From the NCBI GenBank assembly GCA_004835665.1, contig RBKR01000021.1, positions 806,001 through 870,000 on the forward strand: DNA of 64,000 nt, written 5' to 3'. Every line of letters starts with the position of its first letter. Within the stretch, counting starts at the first letter, position 1. The notes under the pieces are model-generated. The model was not told where the DNA came from. It saw only the letters and a list, made by a program, of their open reading frames with translations, and did no database searches. Below are positions 55,175 through 64,000 of this stretch, piece by piece. Position numbers and translations under genes: made by a program. This DNA is from Phoma sp. XZ068. Its lineage: Eukaryota; Ascomycota; Dothideomycetes; Pleosporales; Didymellaceae.

Positions 55175-56984
55175 CTAATTGAATCGGACGGGGGGTATGG
55201 AGGGCGTTTCTGTTTCCCCAGAGCCAGGCGACTCGTCTCTCAACCGGGTTCCCCCCGCTCGGCCCGCGCTGCCATCCAAGACAAACGGCCCGGCATCGTT
55301 GCGTGGGGTCATCGGTCCGTCGTGTGCGCGGTCAGGCGCTAGGCCGTCGTGAGCTGCCAGATAGAGTGGTGATAGGCCGTTGAAGCCATCCGGGCCGCGA
55401 TCTATAGATACAGGCTGGGTGACAGATGCAGTCATGGGTTCTATAGGGCGAAATGGTGTTTGCGGGTGCGTACTCGGGTCATTAATGCTGATGTTCGTGA
55501 TGGCTTGTTGTAGATCTGCAAGGTCGGTACCGGCTTCTGCTGTTGCTCCCCCATTGAGGGGCACTACTGAGGCGCGTGGTGTTATGTGGCGGTCTTCTGG
55601 TGGGTTTTCTGCGTTCGGGGCTGAGTCGCTGTTTCCCTGCACCTCCTCCTCCCAGTCTTCGAACTCGCCAGGGTCCTCAACATCAGCTTCTAAATCAGCT
55701 ACCGCCCTGCAGTTGGGGCAGAGGAAGTTGGGCCATGTGGGTCCATTCAGGATGGGTCTAATGCACTTGTAATGCCAGACGTGCGAACAGGGAGCCACAA
55801 AAAGGGATTGGCAAGGCTGACGTGAATGAGTAAGAAGTAACTAAGTAGCACACGAAAACCTACCGCTATGGACATTAGACAGATTGCACATTCTGACGTG
55901 TGTGTAGATGCGCTGTCACCCTCTTTCTTAGTCTTGGTGAGGTTGCGCAATCGCTGGTGTGTTTGTTTGCTTGACGATGTTAGTATTATTCTACGCCACG
56001 CAATAATTAGCGCACTCACTTGAATGTGTTGAGCCCCTGCTGCCAACCGCGGTTGCACTCGACGCGGATCTTGACACATCTGAAGATCATTTCCTCACCA
56101 CCGCGGAAGTCTATTCCGAGCTGGATGATGTCACCATCCTTTATCCTGAAAGGCTTGGATTCAACGTTTGGCTGACTCAGCCTGATGTGGTTGAGAAAGG
56201 TGCCTGATGAGCTCTTGACGTCCTTGATGTACCAGCTGCCGTCTTTGCACCACAGCTCGCAGTGTTTCCGGCTCACGACCTTGCTCTTGAACCCAATCGC
56301 GGCGGCTGAGGGCGTGTTGGGAGCGATGTCGGGGACATTGTCGCGCTCCGAGTAGCGGCCTACACGCACCACGGCAGACTCGTCGGGCAGCGTGCGAGTA
56401 ATGGTAGGGAACTGGAGGGAGGGGCGGCCGGCTCGCGGGTCCTGGTGGGGGATGAAGCGAATGGACGGCAGGTGCCTGTGGGGGGTCGAGCCGTCTGCAG
56501 CATTGTCGCTCGAGCTGTCGTGGTCGGCCGGGCGGGGTGTTGCCGTCGGCGTAGGCCCTGCACTGTTGCGCACGGTGAGCTGGGGCGCCGCTGTCTCTGC
56601 ACGCGTCCTGGTCATGTTGGGCGCTGGTGATGCCGGTGGGGAGTCGGTCGCGGGCGACTGCTGGCGAGGCTCAGGGTGCTCGAGGGGCGCTGTCTGCCGT
56701 CTGGACAGCGAGAGAGGATGGGCAGCGGCGCTGTGAGACGCCGGGGCGGTCGTGAAAGGCGAGACGGGCGGGGTGTGGGTGGAGGCGCGTGGTCGTGTTC
56801 GCGGAGTGCGGGCGTCCTCACGTGGGCCGTCTGCGGCGTCGGCAGCGTGCAGGTGCAGGCCGTGGGTGTAGTTGCGCAGAAACGAGATGCCTCGCTGCAG
56901 GCCAGTCGAGCGCGGCGAGGGCGAGACGGGCGATATGGGTGTCGCAGAAACGGTGGGGGCGGCTGGTGCTGGGGCAGTGAACAT
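55175..56984 (-). CDS. FHA-RING E3 ubiquitin ligase, Dma1/Dma2-like
   Basis: Three exons: 56020-56984, 55864-55969 and 55175-55816, 570 aa. Introns are 50 nt (with a clear ACTAAC branch site) and 47 nt. The N-terminal 180 residues are Pro/Ser/Thr-rich. The FHA domain (about 200-310) has VRVGRYSER, SRKHCELW and KSSSGTFLN, the residues that read phosphothreonine. A RING-H2 (about 345-395) follows: CAICLMSIA, PCSHVWHYKC and CPNC, split by intron 2 between the first two metal pairs. This FHA-then-RING order defines Dma1/Dma2 and animal RNF8/CHFR relatives, which delay mitotic exit and septation and position the spindle. The C-terminal 170 residues are disordered and poorly conserved. Confidence 0.9.
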
Positions 56985-57692
56985 GGCAACGCCGCAGGGT
57001 GCAACTAGAAACGAGAGGCCTCCTGGAGCGGCTGAGTTTCAAGGGAAAGCCTGGCGGTGCGAGAGCGGCGTTGGACTGGCAGCGCGGTCACGCCGTTTGC
57101 TGGTGCACGAGGGGGAGAGCCGGCGCATCGACTGAGACGAGGGCAAGCTCTGGCGTGGCCAAGCAAACGGGGGAGGAGTCGGCGGCGCATGCAGTGGGAG
57201 CAGCTCGACTCAGGCCCAGACCGTGAGGGTGCAAGTGCAGCGCCGACCATCAAACAGCAGACTGCGTGGGCGGGCACTAACGGCACTCGAGCACTTGCAG
57301 CCAGGGCGATGCCAGCACGCTCGTGTGCGCAGCGCTGCCCTGGTACCATTGCCGCCGTCTTGTCTGCGTTCAGACGAGCGACGCGGTGACGTCTGCGAGG
57401 CCTGTTCGCACACGGCAGCCAGCATCGTGCAATGCCCAGCGTCGCAGCGTCGCAGCGTGGCGCACCGTGCAGCCTGCTGACCGGTCTGCCTCAGGTCGCA
57501 CCGCCTCCCTCCTCGCTCACCGCTGGGCAAGGCTGCATCAACACGCTGCGTTGCTGAGGATCCGTGCCTGGGTGGAGCCGCCTTACCGCCTCCCTGGACC
57601 CATGCCACTGGCAATCAGCACGTGACCACATGTCATCTCGAATTTTTGGGACGCGCATCGGTCCGCAACGGCGACTCATCACCAACATCGAC
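56985..57692. promoter_or_regulatory. Shared divergent promoter DMA1-like / MPP-alpha, with a short uORF
   Basis: 708 bp of GC-rich sequence. It contains CGTCGCAG repeats near 57433-57455, an eight-codon upstream ORF (57602-57625) and an upstream in-frame ATG at 57630. Confidence 0.4.
57602..57625 (+). promoter_or_regulatory. Upstream ORF in the MPP-alpha leader
   Basis: An ATG at 57602 opens a frame of seven codons ended by TGA at 57623-57625, 67 nt before the preferred MPP-alpha start. It would be translated only if the transcript starts further upstream. Confidence 0.35.
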
Positions 57693-59423
57693 ATGTTAAG
57701 GCCCCGCACAGTACGACCGATCACGCGCGGGTTATCGCACGCCTCGTCACAGCTCACACGCTCAGCAACATGCGCCGGTAGACGCGGGCTGGCCACGGCC
57801 GTCGCAGAGGAGAGGGACCCCGTCGAGCTGGACCAGATCACCACCCTCTCCAATGGCATCCGCGTCGCCACCGAGGCCCTGCCTGGCCACTTTTCCGGCA
57901 TTGGCGTCTATGTCGATGCTGGATCGCGGTACGAGAATGATGCGCTGCGCGGAGTGAGCCACATCGTCGACAGGCTTGCCTTCAAGTCGACGCGCAACAC
58001 CAGCGGCGACCAGATGGCCGAGAAGATGGAGTCGCTGGGCGGCAACATACAGTGCGCCTCGTCGCGAGAGTCGCTCATGTACCAGTCGGCCACCTTCAAC
58101 TCGGCCGTCGAGAGCACAGTCGGCCTCCTGGCCGAGACGATACGGGACCCGCTCATCACCGAGGACGAGGTGCAGCAGCAGCTCGAGACGGCCGACTACG
58201 AGATTGGCGAGATCTGGAGCAAGCCCGAGCTCATCCTGCCGGAGCTGGTGCACATGGCCGCCTACAAGGACAACACCCTCGGCAACCCCCTGCTCTGCCC
58301 CAAGGAGCGGCTGCCGCACATCAACCGCGACGTCGTCGAGGCCTACAGGAAAGAGTTCTACAAGCCCGACAGGATAGTCGTGGCCTTTGCTGGCGTCGAC
58401 CACAACGAGGCCGTCAAGCTGACCGAGCAGTACTTTGGCGACATGGCAAAGGGCCAGGGCCCGTCACTCCTCGGCGTCGGCGACCACAGCTCGATATCCA
58501 GCCAGAACCCCGAACAGCAGATCTTCACAGCCGACCACCCCACACCCACCGGCGCACCACCACAGCAATCGAAGCTCCTCTCCAAGATCCCCTTCCTCAA
58601 GAACTTCTCCACATCGTCCGCCGACTCCGCATCCCTCAACTCATCCTTCGACCTCAACTTCCCGCCCATCGACACGACGATCCCCTCGCACTACACCGGC
58701 GGCTTCCTCACCCTCCCTCCCATCCCACCTCCGCTAAACCCCATGCTCCGCCGCCTCTCACACATCCACCTCGCCTTTGAGGCCCTCCCCATCTCTTCGC
58801 CCGACATCTACGCCCTCGCAACCATGCAGACGCTCCTCGGCGGCGGCGGATCCTTCAGCGCCGGCGGCCCCGGAAAGGGCATGTACTCGCGTCTCTACAC
58901 AAACGTGCTCAACCAGCACTTCTGGGTCGAATCCTGCGTAGCCTTCAACCACAGCTACACGGACAGCGGCCTCTTCGGCATCTCCGCCTCCTGCGCCCCA
59001 TCCCACGTCGCGCAAATGCTCGAAGTCATGTGCCGCGAGCTGAAATCCCTCTCCGACGAAACCGGCTACGCCGCCCTCAAAGAGGGAGAAGTCCAGCGCG
59101 CGAAAAACCAGCTCCGCTCTTCGCTCCTTATGAACCTCGAGTCCCGCATGGTTGAGCTAGAGGATCTCGGCAGACAGGTTCAGGTTCACGGGCGTAAAGT
59201 CGGCGTCAAGGAAATGTGCGCCAAGATCGAGGCCGTTACCGTCGCCGATATGCGACGTGTGGCGCGCCAGGTGTTTGGCGGCGAAATCAAGAATGTAGGC
59301 GGCGGGAGTGGGGCGCCGACGGTTGTGCTGCAGGAGGGCGAGCAGGAGGGGTTGAAGAGGAGGGAGTTTACGTGGGAGGATATTCAGACGAGGATTGCGA
59401 GGTGGAAGCTTGGTAGGAGATGA
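57693..59423 (+). CDS. MAS2: Mitochondrial processing peptidase alpha subunit
   Basis: A single-exon gene of 576 aa from the ATG at 57693. An in-frame ATG at 57630 would add 21 residues. The N-terminus (MLRPRTVRPITRGLSHASSQ) is Arg- and Ser-rich without acids, a mitochondrial presequence. The M16 peptidase domain follows: TTLSNGIRVATEALPGHFSG, GVYVDAGSRYEND and GVSHIVDRLAFKSTRNTS. The last takes the place of the HxxEH zinc site, as expected for the non-catalytic alpha subunit. The glycine-rich substrate loop GGGGSFSAGGPGKGMYSRLY (about residue 384) is intact. An unusually long Ser/Pro/Phe-rich insert (about 275-350) separates the halves. With the beta subunit it removes presequences from imported matrix proteins. 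Confidence 0.93.
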   Translation: MLRPRTVRPITRGLSHASSQLTRSATCAGRRGLATAVAEERDPVELDQITTLSNGIRVATEALPGHFSGIGVYVDAGSRYENDALRGVSHIVDRLAFKSTRNTSGDQMAEKMESLGGNIQCASSRESLMYQSATFNSAVESTVGLLAETIRDPLITEDEVQQQLETADYEIGEIWSKPELILPELVHMAAYKDNTLGNPLLCPKERLPHINRDVVEAYRKEFYKPDRIVVAFAGVDHNEAVKLTEQYFGDMAKGQGPSLLGVGDHSSISSQNPEQQIFTADHPTPTGAPPQQSKLLSKIPFLKNFSTSSADSASLNSSFDLNFPPIDTTIPSHYTGGFLTLPPIPPPLNPMLRRLSHIHLAFEALPISSPDIYALATMQTLLGGGGSFSAGGPGKGMYSRLYTNVLNQHFWVESCVAFNHSYTDSGLFGISASCAPSHVAQMLEVMCRELKSLSDETGYAALKEGEVQRAKNQLRSSLLMNLESRMVELEDLGRQVQVHGRKVGVKEMCAKIEAVTVADMRRVARQVFGGEIKNVGGGSGAPTVVLQEGEQEGLKRREFTWEDIQTRIARWKLGRR

Positions 59424-60533
59424 GCGGGATTGAGGTGGGAATGGGGGCTTGTATGATTAGTGTGGTGGTGATGAAGCGTTGTTGTATTATATTGCATAGT
59501 ATGGTATGGTATGGTGCATAGAGTTTACATTGGATAGGCATGATGGAAATCGTATCTGATGAGATCTTCTGCATTTAGTCTTCATCCACCTTTCTTAACC
59601 ATCAACCCGGTTGTCTGTCGATAAAACACCGCACCTCTTCAAACATCGTCCAACTCACCTTACAAGATAACCAAGGTACTCCCGACACTTCGGAGAAGAA
59701 GTCATCACATCACAAACTCATCACCAAGGAACTTCTGTATCGAAACCTGATCGGACACGCTGGAAGCGCTCCGTCAAAGCGCTTTGCTTTGGCTAGCTAA
59801 TCTAATGCACTAGAGCATGTACTTGCGTCTAGCCGAAGAAGGATCTAGAAGCTGTGGCGTTAGTCGGTTTGGAGGGTGTTTATGCTTTCTGCGCTGTTCG
59901 CTAAAGACGTGTAGCAAGATATGGGGTTCTAAGTTCTTGGATTGATAGGTCTATCTGATGAGTTGGTTCGAGGTTCCGGGCAGTTGTAGAGGCGGCAAGG
60001 AATTCTCAGAAGAAGATGTGGTGGTCCAACTTGGGAGCAAAACGCTGCAAATTGACTCCATTGGGTGACTCTGGTGGGTAGGCGGGAGCTTTGAAGTCAT
60101 ATGTGGGTGCTTTACGGACGGGAATATGGCTGCAGAAGAAGCGCAGATGGCCATGTTCGAGCGTGGAAGTAGTGGATATTTGTGTCCGGATCAAGAGCAG
60201 AGTAATTGGATCGACTGTAACATCAGTGCGGTAGATCCAGATTGATTGGATTAGTAAAGCCAATAGCATGCGCATCTAAAAAGTCAAGACAGCTTTATGT
60301 GGGTGTGGTGAAGGGGCAGGGTAAGTGGGTCATCTGAGAACGGAAGTACAGTGTAGGAGACGACGTTAAAAAGCGAGGACTTCGTCCAGAATGCAAGTGT
60401 CACAAACGTTTGATTTCAATACCAGATTTTCATTACATGATGATATTGCCTTGTAACGAGACTGTCGACAGGTGTAGCAGTGCCCTCGGTGTTCATCGAG
60501 GTGATTGGGCTTGACCCAACCTACTCAACAACC
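59424..60533. other. Intergenic region between convergent MPP-alpha and AA9 genes
   Basis: 1.1 kb between two stops. Past the MPP-alpha 3' flank (TATGGTATGG short repeat at about 59500) nothing is recognised. A gene of unknown family is possible but unsupported. Confidence 0.45.
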
Positions 60534-61355
60534 TTAGCCAGACCAAACCTTAGGTCCAGGGGCTGTGTAGGTCGTCCTCTTATCATTGTAGGTGTCGACG
60601 GTGATACCAGGGTCACTCTGAGCGGCATATCCAGGGATGGTCGCGAGGTAGTCTCCGCTAGGCTGGCCGGTGCCTGAACCAGTAACCTGAATCTGGGCAC
60701 ACTCAGCGTAGAACTGAGGGTTCAAAGCCTGGTGCAGAGCGAGAAGCTCGTGGCGGACGAGGTAGTTGCCGGGTGCAAGTGACTTGGGGACGGTGGACTC
60801 CCAGTATAGTTGCTTGAGGACCTTGGCTGTGCCCCAGGATGTTCCGCTGAGGGGTGGTGCTGTCATGCCCTCCTGATCGATCTACGACAGTGTTAGCCCT
60901 ATACATATGATTGTGGATTTTGGACGATTGACCTTGAACCATTTCTTACCGCTGCCATCGCAGCTTGAGAAATCACCAGCACACTTGTACATCCAGACCA
61001 TGACTGGACCTTGCTCATGTGTCCACTGAGCCCAAATGGCTTTAATTTTCCCACCAGCGGCAACCTTAGCCGACAAGTCTGCAGAGGTTCCACCATTGCA
61101 CATGACTTTCTTGTCAGTGACGAGAAAGGTAGGATTGTAGTCAGGCCATTGGCGCTGGATAGTCTTCGGAGACGAAGCTGGGGAGTACCCAGTGTAGCTT
61201 GAAAATACGTCAGGCACAAATGATTGAGCACAGTACGATTTACTTGCTCACCCAGGGTAGGTAACGCCGTCAATGACATAGCTTGTCACTGCTCCGTGAG
61301 CGGCAGCCTGGGCCGCAAAGAGCGCAACTGCGGTGTAGATGGTTGAAAAGAGCAT
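60534..61355 (-). CDS. AA9 lytic polysaccharide monooxygenase (former GH61)
   Basis: Three exons: 61252-61355, 60933-61197 and 60534-60881, 238 aa. Introns are 54 and 51 nt. The signal peptide (MLFSTIYTAVALFAAQAAA) ends directly before His20, which must be the N-terminus of the mature enzyme and, with His95 (WTHEQGPV), forms the copper-binding histidine brace. The axial Tyr is in NPQFYAEC, and the second-sphere His and Gln lie in YLVRHELLALH and NPQF. The conserved DGVTYPG and Cys pairs (MCNGG, AEC, YKC, SSC) are present. There is no C-terminal CBM1; the protein ends at KVWSG. AA9 enzymes oxidatively cleave cellulose or hemicellulose outside the cell using O2 or H2O2. All active-site residues look intact. 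Confidence 0.93.
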
Positions 61356-63452
61356 TTTTAACTAGATCAAAAAAGCTTGTAAACTGCTCAACTACCACTC
61401 TGGGTCAAGACCTTCCTTAAGTAACGTGCAGATGCTACTGCTTTAGTTTGGTGTTGTGGTCAGTGTGCTGACCCATGACTTCGGCACCACGAGACTTCCC
61501 GTCTTGCCGGTGCCAGATGGGGGCGATAGTGTTTACAGATTGAGTGGCGATGGAAGGGTGTGCCGGTTAAATACCTTGGTACAGCACAACGTCAGCCACT
61601 ATGAACTTGTCGCAGGTAAGCAGCGTCGGAGCAATCTCGCGGAAGGAATCCTGACCATTAGAAGTTATTGAACGCTCTTGTGCACCGAGACCTGAGTTCG
61701 GATGCGGTCACCTGTGTGCTGGGAGACGGCTAGAGACAGCACTTAAGAGTACTCTATCGCGATCGTTGTATCCCATATGCAAGTGAGCTGCGAGTTGCTA
61801 CTTCATCAACGGACATACGCCATTGCTCGATTCGTGTAGTGCGTCACGTGGAGACGCGGTCACTGGGAGAGTGTGAGCTACCAGCATGGGCCATGGCTTG
61901 ACTTACCTCACTTGGGCTTCTTGATCCCCTCAACCTCGCCTGTAACCTCGAACTTGCTCTCGTGCACTGGTACTTACGCAATGGCTAGGTAGACTGACCC
62001 TAGGCCACCTATGCACGCAACTACACCTCACTCTTCAATGCAATATGCTCGATCCAGCGCAACCACCTGTCATGAATTCATATCGATATTCTAGACATGT
62101 GGCGAGAACATGACGAGACTTTGAAACAGAAGATTTGCTGTAGCGAGTTCAGTTGAAGAAGATCATCGAAGCAGTGCCTGATAGTGATAAACCCGTGTCC
62201 TAGTGATACTTACCATGCAGACCGAGAAGAAAATGAACACAGCGAATCAGAGTCGCGTATATCCGGCCTTCTGATGCGGAGACTGCCTCCACTACCCCAG
62301 GTGGCCAACATCGCAAGCGCAGTACGTAGGCCAGGTAAGAAGAGCATGGCGTAACGTTCAGTCGAGCCAATAGCTGAGTGTATAGCACCGATAAGTTGCT
62401 TTAACCGTGGTCTCTGACCTCGAGCACTAGTCGATATCAAAGGCGAGCTTGATATTTAGGACGACCCTTCTGGAAGAAGGTGATTCATCAAGGGTTGGTT
62501 GTAAAGCAAAGAAGCGTCTGAGGATATCTCGGAGATGTAAGCTAAGCATGCAGCTAAATCTGTACACTCGCGTTTCCGGCAGGATAAAGAACCGTTTATT
62601 GTCGGCGGAAATCAGCCCAACAGATCCAGATGGCCGCGAGAGTCATGAAAAGGGTTGTAGAAGTATTGTATACTGTTGACGATATCAGGGTGGTACGATG
62701 CCCCGTGTACGCTATGGTATCTAAGTAGGCAACCCAATCGCTTATACACCATGCACTGTTATTCCGTATGCACCAGTCACGTTCGAACGACATGAGTGCT
62801 GTCATTTCATAGATCAGAGTGATGCTCTCAGGATTTTGTGTGTAGTACCCATCAGCGTTGATGCGTCGATACAGGGAGGTGCTACTGCCTTTCGAGTGAA
62901 GTCTTCGTGAGATGCTGGTAGATGCCGTCGAGCGCAAGAGGTTGGAGTTGTGGACGCTGACGATGACGATCCATTCTGGTTTAATCCCGGTGTTTCCGGG
63001 CAGTTAGGGCTACCCTCATCTCCACTTCGGCAGCTGTGTTGTCAGCCACCTTCCTCTTTCATCACCAAAAATAAGCTTTCCCGGGCACCACCAAGCTTTC
63101 GAGCCAAGGGCATTCAAGCTTCGGCTCCTCCATTGGATCATGTGTGGATACTTTCACAAGGGTCAACGCGATGCGATTGGCAGGCTGAGCAATGCATGTT
63201 CTTTGAACACGAAGAAAGAGCGGCACACATGTCGACGGACAGTGTCGCCTAAGCTTCAAGAGGCAGGACAAACGTCTACCTTCCGTATCAATACAACGAG
63301 CTCCTAAATGTTGTCATTTGGCAAGGAAAAGTATGGGACTACGGTGATGACTGCGTCACCCCAATTGGAAGTGGAGTTCCTACATAATGGCACTCCCTTC
63401 CTCTAAGACACTCACTCAGTGCGCCCACAATATCTAGTATCACTCGACAAAG
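61356..63452. other. 2.1 kb intergenic region between AA9 and sedolisin genes
   Basis: This is a divergent interval holding both promoters. A minus-strand frame of about 113 codons (62596-62937) reads like protein in places (YYTQNPESITLIYEM) but has no ATG start and no identified family. It could be a gene remnant. Confidence 0.45.
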
Positions 63453-64000
63453 ATGCGTGTATCAGGGTTGCTCTTGCTCAGCCTCAGTGGCCTCGGAGCG
63501 TCTTCGCCGCTTGACTCACACGTAGTTCACGAGAAACGGCATGCACTGCCAGTTGCATGGACAAAGCATTCGCGTGCGCCGAAAGATACGGTTCTGCCTG
63601 TCAGGATTGGATTGACGCAACGCAATCTAGAGCACTCAGACCGGTTCCTTGATGACATCTCGGATCCAGACTCACCGAATTTTGGTAATCTACTACGTTT
63701 CATCTCCTCCTTCGCGATATTGACGGAAGGATACAGGCAAGCACTGGACTGCTGAACAGGTCGCGAACACATTTGCACCCCATCCAGACGCCTCAAAGAC
63801 AACTCTTGAGTGGCTTCAGAACTCTGGCATTGATTTAAAGCGAATCAAGCATTCCGTTGGTACGTGCAAAACGATCTCAAGCCGCTTGCAGTCCTATGCT
63901 AACACCTCACAGGACGTAACTGGGTTGAGTTCTCGGCAACAGTCGAAGAACTCGAAGCTTTGCTCGGGACTGAGTACCACTACTACCAACATAAGTCATC
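63453..64000 (+). CDS. S53 sedolisin / tripeptidyl-peptidase, 5' part (runs off the right edge)
   Basis: Three exons are visible: 63453-63684, 63737-63859 and 63913 onward, 147 aa. Introns are 52 and 53 nt. The signal peptide is MRVSGLLLLSLSGLGASS. The pro-kumamolisin activation domain follows: PVRIGLTQRNLEHSDRFLDD, SPNFGKHWTAEQVANTFAPH (joined across intron 1), LEWLQNSG and WVEFSATVEELEALLGTEYH. This prodomain pattern is diagnostic of sedolisins (Glu-Asp-Ser catalytic serine carboxyl peptidases). Fungal members are secreted acid tripeptidyl peptidases. The catalytic domain lies outside the window. Together with the adjacent AA9 gene it suggests a saprotrophic or plant-degrading secretome. 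Confidence 0.9.

Noticed and set aside
1..64000. CRISPR arrays, bacterial operons or ribosome binding sites
   Set aside because: The genome is eukaryotic, with spliced genes; no regularly spaced identical repeats occur.

Overview
This window is nuclear DNA from a filamentous ascomycete (Pezizomycotina). The evidence is gene structure and content: most genes are split by 45-60 nt GT-AG introns with CTNAC-like branch sites, there are no operons, and the gene set includes HET, Tea4/Bud14-like, Dma-type FHA-RING, AA9 and sedolisin genes. A Dothideomycete is likely, but that is inference from overall feel and not a search result. I support 24 protein-coding genes, two of them cut by the window edges. 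I recognise no tRNA, rRNA, CRISPR array or intact transposon.

Layout. 1-5.4 kb: the tail of a probable MDR dehydrogenase, a complete zinc butanediol-dehydrogenase-like gene, an alkylmercury-lyase (MerB)-like gene with an altered active-site position, and about 2.3 kb of gene-free degenerate repeats. 5.4-10.9 kb: a divergent pair, the ribosome-maturation GTPase RIA1/EFL1 (-) and a double-PH-domain protein (+). 10.9-16.2 kb: a probable accessory island with a short telomere-type TTAGGG tract, AT-rich blocks, a nucleotidyltransferase-fold-like hypothetical gene and a HET-domain gene. 16.2-23.7 kb: a Tea4/Bud14-like SH3 polarity factor, a RING-H2 protein and an F-box-like protein, all on -. 24.7-35.9 kb: MKT1 (-), a 2OG-Fe(II) oxygenase (+), the checkpoint BRCT protein DPB11/Rad4/TopBP1 (-) and an alpha-arrestin (+). 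36-40 kb: a 4 kb gene desert with worn tandem repeats.

40-50.4 kb: the Na+/H+ antiporter NHA1, an O-methyltransferase, a bZIP/DUF3425 regulator divergent from an HSL-type esterase, and a secreted RNase T1-type ribonuclease. 51.9-59.4 kb: a PEX11-like peroxisomal protein divergent from a bestrophin-like channel, and a Dma1-type FHA-RING E3 ligase divergent from mitochondrial processing peptidase alpha. 60.5-64 kb: secreted degradative enzymes, an AA9 lytic polysaccharide monooxygenase and the start of an S53 sedolisin protease.

Most genes are core housekeeping genes (ribosome assembly, checkpoint, polarity, ion homeostasis, mitochondrial import). They are interspersed with accessory or secreted functions (HET, RNase, LPMO, protease, O-methyltransferase). 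Divergent pairs sharing 0.5-0.8 kb promoters recur. I see no convincing new multi-gene system. The best leads are the MerB-like protein, the NTase-like/HET island and the repeat-rich deserts.
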